From: Arthrobacter subterraneus
GTDB taxonomy: Bacteria; Actinomycetota; Actinomycetes; Actinomycetales; Micrococcaceae
Assembly: GCF_900099735.1 (NCBI RefSeq)
Contig: NZ_FNDT01000009.1
Coordinates: 62,001-126,000 of the forward strand
Direction of reading: 5' to 3'
DNA: 64,000 nucleotides
Part shown: one piece after another, positions 37,815 to 49,481 of the stretch
How the letters are laid out: each line of letters begins with the position of its first letter
How positions within the stretch are numbered: position 1 is the first letter of the stretch
Position numbers and translations under genes: made by a program
The notes under the pieces: model-generated
The model's database searches: none
What the model saw: only the letters and a program-made list of their open reading frames with translations
Told to the model about the DNA's origin: nothing

Positions 37815-38548
37815 ACCAGCCCGCAGAGAACCCGCCAGGCAGCGATCCGTCCGACAACCGTGAAGTCCCGCAGCCCGAGCCGGGAATGGGCGGCCTGGCC
37901 GGCCAGTACGCTGCCAAGGCGGGGGTCCGCCAGGATGAGAGCGGCCGCATCGACGTGCTGCAGTCCATCGGAGGAGTGCGCGGCCTCGCCGAGAGCATCC
38001 TGCCCGGCCTGCTGTTCACCGTGGTCTTCACCATCCTGCGGGATCTGCAGCTCGCCCTCGTGGCTGCGCTGGCCGTCTCCGCAGTGTTCACGGTCATTCG
38101 GCTCCTGACCAGAACGCCCCTCACGCAGGCTCTGTCCGGCCTGGTGGGCGTGGCCATCTGTGCCTTTGTCGCGAACCGGACAGGCAACGCGGAGGACTTC
38201 TTCCTCCCCGGATTCTTCACCAACGCCGCCTACATCGTGGGTATGGCTGTGTCCATCGCCGTCCGATGGCCGCTGGCCGGACTGCTCTTCGGGTTTATCC
38301 GCGGCGAGGGCACGGAATGGCGCAAACAACCGGCGAGGATCCGCGCCTACTCCCTGGCAACCTGGCTGATCGTCGCCGTACTGGCCCTGCGGCTCATTGT
38401 GCAGGTGCCGCTCTACCTTGCGGACAATATCGCGGCCCTGGGCGCCACCCGCGTTGCCATGGGGGTTCCGCTCTACGCACTGGGGCTCTGGTTCGCGTGG
38501 CTGGTATCCCGGCCGGCGCTGGAGAAGCAGCAGCATCCGCCCGCCTGA
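37811..38548 (+). CDS. DUF3159 membrane protein
   Basis: A 245-aa protein with a Pro-rich soluble N-terminus (about 1-55) and about six hydrophobic segments. IGGVRGLAESILPGLLF is the typical family entry. It is coupled to the OB-fold gene by the GTGA overlap. DUF3159 proteins have no known function; they lie beside the trkA genes across Actinobacteria. It converges with the trkA pair. Confidence 0.88.
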   Translation: MNQPAENPPGSDPSDNREVPQPEPGMGGLAGQYAAKAGVRQDESGRIDVLQSIGGVRGLAESILPGLLFTVVFTILRDLQLALVAALAVSAVFTVIRLLTRTPLTQALSGLVGVAICAFVANRTGNAEDFFLPGFFTNAAYIVGMAVSIAVRWPLAGLLFGFIRGEGTEWRKQPARIRAYSLATWLIVAVLALRLIVQVPLYLADNIAALGATRVAMGVPLYALGLWFAWLVSRPALEKQQHPPA

Positions 38549-38574
38549 CGCGGCCGGCTCGCCGGAAGGCTCCG

Positions 38575-39237
38575 TTACGAGGTCGGCCGCAGAGCAGTCC
38601 TGAGGGCATCCTCGGCGGCGATGGCAGCGACGAAGAACAGCTCGTCGCCGGCCTCCACCACATCATCCGGGCTGGGAGCAATCGGAGCATCGTCACGCAG
38701 GATGGCCACCGCCGTGCAGTCGGCGGGCAACTCGACGGAGCCGAGGGTCCGTCCCACCAGCAGCGAGTCCTGCGGAACGGTGAACTCCACAATCGCGGAC
38801 ACGCCGGTCTGCAGGGTCAACAGGCGCACAAGGTCGCCGATTTCCACCGCTTCCTCGACCAGTGCCGTCATGAGGCGGGGCGTGTTGACGGCGACGTCCA
38901 CTCCCCAGGAGTCATCGAACATCCAGTCGTTCTTGGGATTGTTGACCCGGCCCACCGTCCGTCCCACGCCGAACTCGCTCTTGGCAAGGAGGGAGACGAC
39001 CAGGTTTACCTTGTCATCACCGGTCGCGGAGACCACGACGTCGGCCTCGTCCAGTTTGGCGTCCTTGAGCGTGGTGAGCTCGCAGGCATCACCGATCAGC
39101 CAGCGCGCCCCTTTAAGGCCGCTGCGCCCGACCACCTCGGGCTTCTCATCGATGAGCAGGATGTCATGGTTGTTGGACAACAGCTCGCGGGCAATCGAGG
39201 ACCCCACACTTCCCGCCCCGGCAATGACTACCTTCAT
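38575..39237 (-). CDS. TrkA family potassium uptake regulator (CeoB-like)
   Basis: A 220-aa cytosolic RCK protein. An N-terminal Rossmann domain (VVIAGAGSVGSSIARELL) with the acidic residue at the end of strand two (LLIDEK) predicts NAD(H) binding, followed by a TrkA_C domain (about 135-215). It pairs with the next upstream gene, with which it shares an ATGA overlap. The two probably form one gating complex for a K+ channel or symporter. The channel partner may be encoded elsewhere. The pair matches M. tuberculosis ceoB/ceoC in position. Confidence 0.88.
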   Translation of the reverse strand: MKVVIAGAGSVGSSIARELLSNNHDILLIDEKPEVVGRSGLKGARWLIGDACELTTLKDAKLDEADVVVSATGDDKVNLVVSLLAKSEFGVGRTVGRVNNPKNDWMFDDSWGVDVAVNTPRLMTALVEEAVEIGDLVRLLTLQTGVSAIVEFTVPQDSLLVGRTLGSVELPADCTAVAILRDDAPIAPSPDDVVEAGDELFFVAAIAAEDALRTALRPTS

Positions 39238-39908
39238 TCCTGCTCCTCCCGCGGCTGCTTGGACAGTACCCGAGCCACTTCATCCGTAGCGGCGGTTTCC
39301 ATCATGGCGTGGACCACGTCGCCTTCCTGGTAACTGGTGCCGCTGCCGGGCAGCATCCCCTCGCCGAAGCGGGTCAGGTAGGCGACGCGGACTCCGGCGG
39401 CCGCCTCGATCTCCTTGATCGAGCGGCCGAGCCAGCCGTCATGGAGGGTGAGTTCGCCCAGGATGAGCCTTCCCGAGGATTCCCGGAAATCGCCGTTGAT
39501 GCTCTGTTCAGGGAGGATCCGGCGCAGGACCTGGTCCGCGCTCCACCGGACGGCCGCAACGGTGGGTATACCGAGCCGCTGGTAGATCTCGGCGCGCCCG
39601 GGATCGTAGATCCTGGCGACGACGTGCGGGACGTGGAAAATCTCCCGCGCCACCCGGGTGGCAAGAATGTTGGAGTTGTCACCACTGGACACGGCGGCGA
39701 AGGCATAGGCGTTTTCGATGTCCGCGTTCTTCAGCGTGTCGCGGTCAAAGCCAACGCCGGTGACCTTGCGGCCGCCGAAGGAACCCCTGAGCCTGCGGAA
39801 CGCGCGGTCATCCTGGTCAATGATTGCCACGCTGTGTCCGGACTCGTCCAGCGTGTGTGCCAGGCTGACTCCCACCCGGCCGCAGCCCATGATTACGAAA
39901 TGCGCCAC
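39234..39908 (-). CDS. TrkA family potassium uptake regulator (CeoC-like)
   Basis: A 224-aa protein when started at the GTG at 39908 (VAHFVIMGCGRVGVSLAH), which has a Gly-rich ribosome site; an ATG 13 codons upstream has none. The Rossmann domain (GCGRVG, AIIDQD) is followed by FGGRKVTGVGFDRD and AVSSGDNSNI, then a TrkA_C domain. It is translated just before, and coupled to, the second TrkA protein. It is divergent from the APC transporter gene with an 83-bp spacer. Confidence 0.88.
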   Translation of the reverse strand: MAHFVIMGCGRVGVSLAHTLDESGHSVAIIDQDDRAFRRLRGSFGGRKVTGVGFDRDTLKNADIENAYAFAAVSSGDNSNILATRVAREIFHVPHVVARIYDPGRAEIYQRLGIPTVAAVRWSADQVLRRILPEQSINGDFRESSGRLILGELTLHDGWLGRSIKEIEAAAGVRVAYLTRFGEGMLPGSGTSYQEGDVVHAMMETAATDEVARVLSKQPREEQE

Positions 39909-39978
39909 TGCGCCACCCCTGATTGTGTTCCGTTCATTGTCTTCCAAGGGTAGTGGAGGGCGGCACCACCAAACGCGC

Positions 39979-39984
39979 TAGTCT
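39979..39984 (+). promoter_or_regulatory. -10 box of a probable leaderless promoter
   Basis: TAGTCT ends seven bases before the GTG at 39992. No ribosome site precedes the GTG, so the transcript would begin at the start codon. The -35 region is weak. Confidence 0.45.
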
Positions 39985-39991
39985 GTGGGCT

Positions 39992-41968
39992 GTGCTGACT
40001 TTCTTCGAGGCCGCCAAGCGGGTGCTGGTGGGCAAACCGTTCCGCAACGACCGGCTCCGGCATGAGACGCTGCCCAAGAAGATCGCCATGCCGCTGTTTT
40101 CGACCAGTGCACTGTCTTCCACGGCCTATTCACCGGACGAGATCCTTCTTACCCTCGCACTCGCGGGAGTCACCGCCGTTGCTGTTTCCCCCTGGGTGGG
40201 GCTCGCCGTCATCGTTGTCCTGCTGGTGGTCATCGCGTCCTACCGGCAGTCCGTACACGCTTATCCCTCCGGCGGCGGTGATTATGAAATCGCCCGGCGC
40301 AACCTCGGCGACGGCGCGGGGGTGACCGTGGCTGCGGCGCTCATGGTGGACTACGTCCTGACGGTTGCCGTGTCGGTTTCCGCCGCCGCACACTATCTGA
40401 TTTCCCTGGCCCCCGTGCTCGCAGGGGCGCAGACCTCACTGGCGGTGGGGGCCGTCGTCGTGCTGGTTCTGGTGAACCTGCGCGGCTTCACCCGGGACGC
40501 ACGCGTCCTGGCGCTTCCGTCCTACGTGTTCATGGCCGCAATCCTGGCGCTGTGCGTCACCGGGATCATCCAGCGGCTCACGGGGACGCTGGGGGAGGCG
40601 CCGAGCGCCCGCTTCGAAATCATTCCGGACGCGGCGTTCGACAACGGGCTGGTGGGCCTTGCCGGCGCACTCCTCATCCTGCGGGCGTTTTCCTCGGGGG
40701 CTGCGGCGCTGACCGGTGTGGAGGCTCCGAGCGCCAATGTGCCCAGCTTCGAGCCTCCGCGCAGCAGGAACGCCGCGAGCACCCTGCTCATCCTCGGCGT
40801 GGTCGCCTCCCTGATGACCGCCGGAGTCATCTACCTCGCCAACGCCACGCGGGTCCACGTGGTGCAGAACCCCGCCACGCAGCTGCTGCTGGACGGTGAG
40901 CCCGTGCCCGGGTCCTACGTGCAGAACCCGGTCATCAGCCAGCTTGCACGGACCATTTTCGACGGCGGAAGCCTCCCGTTCATCGTGGTCGTCGCTGCGA
41001 CCGCGCTCATCCTGCTGCTGGCAGCGCATGGCGCCTTCAACGGTTTCCCGGTGCTGGCGTCGATCCTGGCCAAGGACGGCTACCTGCCCCGCCAGCTGCG
41101 TACCCGCGGTGACCGCCTCACGTTCAGCAACGGCATCATGGCCCTCGGCCTCGGCGCCATCCTGCTCATCCTCGTCTTCCGCGCGGACGTCACACAGCTG
41201 GTGCAGCTGTACATTGTCGGCGTCTTTGTGTCCTTCACCGCCACCCAGCTGGCGTTGATCAAGCACTGGGGCCGCGAGCTGCGCAGTACCGTGGACAGGA
41301 AGCGCCGCTGGCAGATGAACAAGTCCCGGGCAATCAACTCGATCGGCTTCGTGCTGACCGCGGCGGTGCTCGTGGTGGTGCTGGTGACGAAGTTCGAGTT
41401 CGGTGCCTGGATTGCGGTCCTGGCCATGGCCGCACTGTTTGTGGTCATGTTCAGCATCAAGGCCCACTACGACCAGGTGGCCCGCGAACTGGCCATCGAT
41501 GATGCCGCCTCCGCCCGTGCCCTGCCCTCCCGAGTCCACGCAGTCATCCTCGTCTCCCACGTGCGCAAACCGGTGCTGCGTGCCCTGGCCTTCGCGCGGG
41601 CATCCCGGCCCTCCAAACTGGATGCGATCGTGGTGGACGTCGACCCGGAGGAAACCCGGCGCACGCTCGAGGACTGGGACCGCCTTGAGGTGCCCGTGCC
41701 GATCACCGTCCTTGCCTCTCCCTACCGCGACACCATCCAGCCGATCATGGACTACATCAAGTCGATGCGCAGGGACTCACCCCGGGACCTCATCGTTGTC
41801 TACATCCCCGAATACGTTGTCGGTAAATGGTGGGAGCAGCTCGTGCACAACCAGACCGCACTTCGCATCAAGACACGGCTCCACTTCGAGCCGGGCGTTA
41901 TGGTGGCAAGCGTGCCATGGCAGCTGGCTTCCTCCGATGCCGCCCGCAAATTCCAGGACCTCAGGTGA
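39992..41968 (+). CDS. APC superfamily amino acid/cation transporter
   Basis: A 658-aa membrane protein with about 12 hydrophobic segments (residues 50-480) and a soluble C-terminal domain of about 170 residues. The conserved entry KIAMPLFSTSALSSTAYSPDE and SGGGDYEIARRNLG region resemble the APC/KUP-like carriers found beside trkA in Actinobacteria (M. tuberculosis Rv2690c type). The substrate is not known; the TrkA neighbours make a cation link possible (inference). The GTG at 39992 is chosen over ATG-rich upstream sequence that reads through the trkA promoter region. The stop overlaps the next start as GTGA. Confidence 0.85.
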   Translation: MLTFFEAAKRVLVGKPFRNDRLRHETLPKKIAMPLFSTSALSSTAYSPDEILLTLALAGVTAVAVSPWVGLAVIVVLLVVIASYRQSVHAYPSGGGDYEIARRNLGDGAGVTVAAALMVDYVLTVAVSVSAAAHYLISLAPVLAGAQTSLAVGAVVVLVLVNLRGFTRDARVLALPSYVFMAAILALCVTGIIQRLTGTLGEAPSARFEIIPDAAFDNGLVGLAGALLILRAFSSGAAALTGVEAPSANVPSFEPPRSRNAASTLLILGVVASLMTAGVIYLANATRVHVVQNPATQLLLDGEPVPGSYVQNPVISQLARTIFDGGSLPFIVVVAATALILLLAAHGAFNGFPVLASILAKDGYLPRQLRTRGDRLTFSNGIMALGLGAILLILVFRADVTQLVQLYIVGVFVSFTATQLALIKHWGRELRSTVDRKRRWQMNKSRAINSIGFVLTAAVLVVVLVTKFEFGAWIAVLAMAALFVVMFSIKAHYDQVARELAIDDAASARALPSRVHAVILVSHVRKPVLRALAFARASRPSKLDAIVVDVDPEETRRTLEDWDRLEVPVPITVLASPYRDTIQPIMDYIKSMRRDSPRDLIVVYIPEYVVGKWWEQLVHNQTALRIKTRLHFEPGVMVASVPWQLASSDAARKFQDLR

Positions 41969-43266
41969 CGCAGACCCCAGAACTCGAACTGACCATCGGC
42001 CCGCCCGCCCATGGCGGGCACTGCGTTGCCCGCCATGAGGGCAGGGTGATCTTTGTGCGTCATGCGCTCCCCGGCGAGGTGGTGAAGGCCCGCCTGACCG
42101 AGTACGACGACGACGCCCGCTTCTGGCGCGCGGACGCCACCGAGGTGGTGCAGGCATCGACCGACCGGGTGAACCACCCGTGGCCGCTTGCAGACGCGGC
42201 TCTGGCAGGAATGCGGGGCACGCGCCCCGTGGGCGGCGCCGAGTTCGGCCACATCGGGCTGGCCGCCCAGCGGCGGCTGAAGGCTGACATCTTCACGGAA
42301 CAGCTTGCCCGCCTCGGAAAGATCGACCGCCGGATCACCGTCGAAGCCGTGCCGGACGAGTCCCCGGACGGGCTCGGCTGGCGCACCCGCGTGGGATTCG
42401 CCGTCGATCCCGACGGGCACCTCGCCATGCACGAACACCGTTCGACCACGCTGGTTCCGGTGGCGGACATGCCGCTCGCCGTCCCTGCGATCAACGCGCT
42501 CGCCCTCTGGGAGCGGGACTTCAGTGGTGTGGACGGCGTCGAGGTGGCAGCCGGATCCGGCGATGAAGAGCCGCTGGTGCTGCTGAGAAGCACCCAGGAC
42601 CCGCCCGGCCGTGCCCTCCGTGCCCTTGCTGAGGGAATCCCGGGCGCTTCCGTGGCCGTCCTCAACCCCGACACCGGGTCGGTCCTTCGGCTGCGCGGGC
42701 GCACCTGGGTGCGGGAGGTTGTCGGCGGCCACACCTTCCGGGTCACCGGCGAGGGGTTCTGGCAGATTCACCGCAGCGCGCCCCGGGTGCTGACCGAGGC
42801 CGTGCTGGAGGGCCTCCAGCCGGCGTCCGGAGCGCGGGTCGCAGACCTGTACGCGGGAGCCGGACTTTTCACTGCCGCCCTCGCCGAACGAGTGGGGCAG
42901 ACCGGCTCGGTGCTCTCGGTCGAGGGTTCACCGGCGGCAAGCCGCGACGCACGGCGGAACCTGCATGGCCGGGACCACGTGGACATTGTGCAGGGGAAGG
43001 TGGAAAAGGTGCTGCGCGAGCGCCGGCCGCACCTGGACGCCGTCGTGCTCGATCCGCCGCGGGCGGGAGCCGGCAGGGAGACGGTGCGGGCCATCGCGGG
43101 CACCGGGGCAAAGGCCGTGGTGTATGTGTCCTGCGATCCGGCGTCCTTCGCCCGGGACGTCGCGTACTTCGCGGCGGCGGGCTGGGGCCTGGACTCCCTC
43201 CGGGTCTTCGATCTTTATCCCCATACCCACCATATGGAATCTGTGGCGGTCCTGCGCCCACTGTGA
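41965..43266 (+). CDS. TRAM-domain class I SAM-dependent RNA methyltransferase
   Basis: A 433-aa enzyme of the TrmA/RlmCD (RumA) family. A TRAM domain (about 4-55) is followed by the SAM site VADLYAGAGLFTAAL (about 292), the DPPRAGAG motif and the nucleophile Cys in YVSCDPASFARD. Family members methylate C5 of uridine in tRNA or 23S rRNA; the target is not known here. The four-Cys iron-sulfur site of RlmD is not seen. It is coupled to the APC gene by the GTGA overlap. Confidence 0.9.
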   Translation: MTQTPELELTIGPPAHGGHCVARHEGRVIFVRHALPGEVVKARLTEYDDDARFWRADATEVVQASTDRVNHPWPLADAALAGMRGTRPVGGAEFGHIGLAAQRRLKADIFTEQLARLGKIDRRITVEAVPDESPDGLGWRTRVGFAVDPDGHLAMHEHRSTTLVPVADMPLAVPAINALALWERDFSGVDGVEVAAGSGDEEPLVLLRSTQDPPGRALRALAEGIPGASVAVLNPDTGSVLRLRGRTWVREVVGGHTFRVTGEGFWQIHRSAPRVLTEAVLEGLQPASGARVADLYAGAGLFTAALAERVGQTGSVLSVEGSPAASRDARRNLHGRDHVDIVQGKVEKVLRERRPHLDAVVLDPPRAGAGRETVRAIAGTGAKAVVYVSCDPASFARDVAYFAAAGWGLDSLRVFDLYPHTHHMESVAVLRPL

Positions 43267-43439
43267 CGCCCCCTGTCCTGCGCATGCGGATAGGATGAAA
43301 AACGGTTGTTCCGTGTGGACTTCGCAGCCGGCACCCGCCTGCGAAAACGATTCCTGCCGCAGTCCGGGTCTTAGGTGTTCCTAACTGGCAGCTCGCGCCC
43401 GCCGGAACAAGGATAGAAGACGGCGAGAGGAGTCCTGAC

Positions 43440-46232
<2,793 letters not shown>

Positions 46233-46245
46233 CCGACGGGCCGCA

Positions 46246-46289
46246 GCAGAACACGCCGCATCCGCTCTGGCGGAGGCGGCGTGTTCTGC
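46246..46289 (+). terminator. acnA terminator
   Basis: A perfect 14-bp inverted repeat (46246-46259 and 46276-46289) encloses TCCGC...GCGGA, which extends the stem. GTTAAC follows. Its arms share the sequence AGAACACGCCG/CGGCGTGTTCT with the terminator after rne. Confidence 0.8.
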
Positions 46290-46403
46290 GTTAACGCGCG
46301 GCGTACGCCCGGCCCGGCACCCGTCGCCGGGACGCGGCGTTAGAGTTAACAGCGAGTGAGAGCGCACCGACGCCGCAGATCACCAGTTTTAGAAGGAGGC
46401 GCG

Positions 46404-48377
46404 ATGGGACTTCTGGAGACCATCCACAGCCCACAGGACCTGACCAGGTTGTCAGGACAGCAGCTTTCCCGCCTGGCCGCGGAAATCCGAGCCTTCCTCA
46501 TCCGCACGGTCTCACGCACGGGCGGGCACCTCGGACCCAACCTCGGTGTAGTTGAACTGACCATCGGCATCCACCGGGTATTCGACTCGCCGCGCGACAG
46601 CATCGTCTTTGATACCGGACACCAGTCCTATGTGCACAAGCTGCTCACCGGCCGGCAGGATTTCGATTCCCTCCGCCAGCAGGGCGGGCTCTCCGGTTAT
46701 CCCTCGCGCGCCGAATCAGTGCACGACGTCGTTGAGAGCTCGCATGCCTCCGCCTCGCTCTCGTGGGCGGACGGCATTTCCCGCGCACGGGTACTGAATG
46801 GGGAAGAAGACCGCTCCGCCGTCGTCCTCATCGGGGACGGCGCGCTCACCGGCGGCATGGCGTGGGAAGCGATCAACAACATCGCCGCGGACAAGCGGCG
46901 CCGCGTGGTGATCGTGGTAAATGACAATGGGCGTTCCTACGCACCCACCATCGGCGGGGTTGCTGATTACCTGGCGTCGCTGCGACCCACCCTCGATTCC
47001 GTCCGCACCCACCGGGTCTATGAGGGCACCCTCGACTGGTGGAAGCGGAAGCTCCAGGGCGGCGGCGTGGTCGGCCGGTTCGCCTACCGGAGCCTGCACG
47101 CCACCAAGAAGGGTGTGAAGGACTGGTGGGCGCCCCAGGGCCTCTTCGAGGACCTGGGCATGAAGTACATCGGACCCATCAACGGCCATGACCTCCCCGC
47201 AGTGGAGCACGCCCTGACCCAGGCGAAAAACTATGGCGGCCCGGTTATTGTCCACGCCATCACCGAGAAGGGCCACGGCTACGCCCCCGCCCGCGCCGAT
47301 GAGGCCGACCAGTTCCACGCCGTGGGAATCATTGACCCGGAGACGGGCGAGCCCATCGGAGCCGGGGGAGTGCAGTCCTGGACATCGGTCTTCGCCGAGG
47401 AAATCGCCGCCATAGCCGACGAGCGCAAGGACATTGTCGGCATCACCGGCGCCATGCTCATCCCCGTTGGCCTTCACAAGTTTGCGGCGAAGCATCCAGA
47501 CCGGGTGTTCGACGTCGGCATCGCCGAGCAGCACGCGCTCACCAGTGCAGCCGGTATGGCCTTCGGCGGCCTGCACCCGGTGATCGCCCTGTACGCCACC
47601 TTCCTGAACCGTGCATTCGACCAGCTCCTCATGGACGTTGCGCTGCACAAGGCCGGGGTGACCATCGTGCTGGACCGGTCAGGGGTGACCGGACCGGACG
47701 GGGCCAGCCATCACGGCATGTGGGATCTGTCGATGCTGCAGATCGTTCCCGGACTGCACCTCGCCGCCCCGCGCGACGCCACCCGGCTGCGGGAGGAATT
47801 GCGGGAAGCCGTCGCAATCAGTGACGCGCCCTCCGTGGTGCGGTATTCGAAGGGCAACGTCGGTGTCGAGGTCGAGTCGGTAGAGCGGCTTGCCGACGGG
47901 GTGGACGTCCTGAGCCGCAGGCCGGCCGGCTCCCGCCAGAACGACGTCCTGATTGTCAGCGTGGGCGCGATGAGCGAACTCGCCCTCGACGTCTCCAACA
48001 GGTTGGGTGCGCAGGGAATCAGCTCCACGGTCATTGACCCGCGGTGGGTTCTGCCCGTGGCCGGTTCGGTCATCCGGCTGGCGGCGGAACACCGGATCGT
48101 CGTCGTCATCGAGGACGGGGTACGCGCGGGCGGGGTGGGATCACGGATTCGCCAGGAGATGCGCTCGGCCGGTGTCGATACAGCACTCAACGAGGTGGGC
48201 CTGCCGGTGGAGTTCCTGGATCACGGTTCCCGCAGCGAGGTGCTGGAACGCGTGGGGCTGTCTGCCCGCAAGGTGGCACAGGACATTGTGGAACAGGTGC
48301 TCGGCACCAAGGTTCCTGTCGCCCGTCCGCTGCCGGGTGAGGTTCCCTCAGCCACCGGGCAGTTGCCGAAGCTCTAG
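46404..48377 (+). CDS. dxs: 1-deoxy-D-xylulose-5-phosphate synthase
   Basis: A 657-aa thiamine-diphosphate enzyme that condenses pyruvate and glyceraldehyde 3-phosphate, the first step of the MEP isoprenoid pathway. The ATG at 46404 follows AAGGAGG. Seen are [11 protein letters not shown], the TPP motif [15 protein letters not shown] and the DRSG-type segment [25 protein letters not shown] at 46341-46346 may be the -10 box. The TPP-dependence links it loosely to the thiamine gene at 53 kb. Confidence 0.96.
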   Translation: MGLLETIHSPQDLTRLSGQQLSRLAAEIRAFLIRTVSRTGGHLGPNLGVVELTIGIHRVFDSPRDSIVFDTGHQSYVHKLLTGRQDFDSLRQQGGLSGYPSRAESVHDVVESSHASASLSWADGISRARVLNGEEDRSAVVLIGDGALTGGMAWEAINNIAADKRRRVVIVVNDNGRSYAPTIGGVADYLASLRPTLDSVRTHRVYEGTLDWWKRKLQGGGVVGRFAYRSLHATKKGVKDWWAPQGLFEDLGMKYIGPINGHDLPAVEHALTQAKNYGGPVIVHAITEKGHGYAPARADEADQFHAVGIIDPETGEPIGAGGVQSWTSVFAEEIAAIADERKDIVGITGAMLIPVGLHKFAAKHPDRVFDVGIAEQHALTSAAGMAFGGLHPVIALYATFLNRAFDQLLMDVALHKAGVTIVLDRSGVTGPDGASHHGMWDLSMLQIVPGLHLAAPRDATRLREELREAVAISDAPSVVRYSKGNVGVEVESVERLADGVDVLSRRPAGSRQNDVLIVSVGAMSELALDVSNRLGAQGISSTVIDPRWVLPVAGSVIRLAAEHRIVVVIEDGVRAGGVGSRIRQEMRSAGVDTALNEVGLPVEFLDHGSRSEVLERVGLSARKVAQDIVEQVLGTKVPVARPLPGEVPSATGQLPKL

Positions 48378-48400
48378 CACCGGCGCCCTGTTAGCCGGTG
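48378..48400. terminator. Stem-loop between convergent dxs and VKOR genes
   Basis: CACCGGC (48378-48384) and GCCGGTG (48394-48400) form a 7-bp stem with a 9-nt loop starting directly after the dxs stop codon. Confidence 0.45.
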
Positions 48401-48405
48401 GCCCG

Positions 48406-49044
48406 CTAGCCGAGGAACGCACGGGAGAAGCTGAAGAACACTGACGCAGCGGTGGCAGCCAGCAGCAGCACGGTCAGCGGCCAGGCCCACCCGGCGAGAA
48501 AGCGGCGCAGGGCGGCCGGGGACGGAACGTCGCCGTGGATGGCGTTCCGCGCGGTCAGCAGGACGGTCAGCACGATCATCGCTGCCCATACCACCATGCA
48601 GTACAGGCAGAGAATGTGAATGGCGAACAGCGCCTGGCTCCAGAGCCAGATAACGAACACGAACCCGAGGCCCACCCCGGCCTGCAGCCCCCGCCAGTAC
48701 CAGCGGGCGGGGCGGGCGCCGGAGAACAGGACCATCGCCGTCGTAAGAATGACCGCGAAGGCAACAATACCGATGAGCGGATTCGGGAAGCCGAACAGCG
48801 CGGCCTGCCAGGTCCGGAACACCTCACCGCAGGAGACAAACGGGCTGATATCGCAGGACGTCACGTAACCGGGGTCCTGGTACAGCGCCAGCCGTTCCAG
48901 GACCAGCTGTCCTGAGGCCAGGAAGCCGACGGCGCCGCACACGGCGAACGCCCATGCCATTCCCCGGTCGGTGGCGAATGCAGGCCCGCCGGCCTCCCGC
49001 GCACCCGCGGTCCCCGCTCCGCCGTGCCCGGCATTGGCTGGCAT
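48406..49044 (-). CDS. Vitamin K epoxide reductase (VKOR) family protein
   Basis: A 212-aa membrane protein with about five hydrophobic segments. It is started at the ATG at 49044, which has a GGGAG site; the open frame upstream is spurious. The two cysteine pairs of the family are seen: the loop pair in TSCDISPFVSCGE and the active CLYC motif near 150. In Actinobacteria VKOR reoxidises DsbA-like proteins and passes electrons to menaquinone, so it supports disulfide formation outside the membrane. No DsbA gene is fused or adjacent here. Confidence 0.9.
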   Translation of the reverse strand: MPANAGHGGAGTAGAREAGGPAFATDRGMAWAFAVCGAVGFLASGQLVLERLALYQDPGYVTSCDISPFVSCGEVFRTWQAALFGFPNPLIGIVAFAVILTTAMVLFSGARPARWYWRGLQAGVGLGFVFVIWLWSQALFAIHILCLYCMVVWAAMIVLTVLLTARNAIHGDVPSPAALRRFLAGWAWPLTVLLLAATAASVFFSFSRAFLG

Positions 49045-49481
49045 GCCCACTCCCAACTGTTCCCGTCCGTCCAGGTCTTCCCGCCGCCGCTCCGGCAGCG
49101 GCCCGCCACGAGCGAGTCTAACCTCCGGTACTGCAGGCAGCGACGGGCGTGTGAGACAATGAACGTGGCTGGCGCAGGAACCACATTCCGGTGCCGGTCC
49201 AGTGACAGGCTTCCGGTTCTGCCGGCGACGCTCCTGCGGATTTTGGTATTTCCATGGTGAACCCCGCAGAATCCGCCGGGCAGAACCCGCGCTGGTTTCA
49301 GCGATCGGGCAGGAAAAGCGCCACTGGTCTTCGAGTGATGCCGCGCCCCATGGTTGGCGCGACCTCGAACGACACAAAAACGACTTCCGGGTGGCGCGTG
49401 CACTCACGCCGCGGACACCCGACCAAGCGCCTCGGGGCGCCGGAATGTGGACGGTGTTCCGGGGGTGGAGCACAGCCGAAT
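49045..49481. promoter_or_regulatory. 437-bp divergent non-coding region, VKOR / rne
   Basis: No gene is supported here. The frame of rne is open from 49254 but codes for unconserved sequence without a ribosome site. GACAAT near 49152 (after GTGTGA) is a possible rne -10 box, which would give a 5' leader of about 320 bases. A long leader would recall the autoregulatory rne leader of E. coli, but no matching structure is recognised. Confidence 0.35.

Noticed and set aside
49254-49481. Upstream extension of rne with several ATG codons
   Set aside because: Low-conservation composition and no ribosome site. Kept as leader, though the rne start is not certain.
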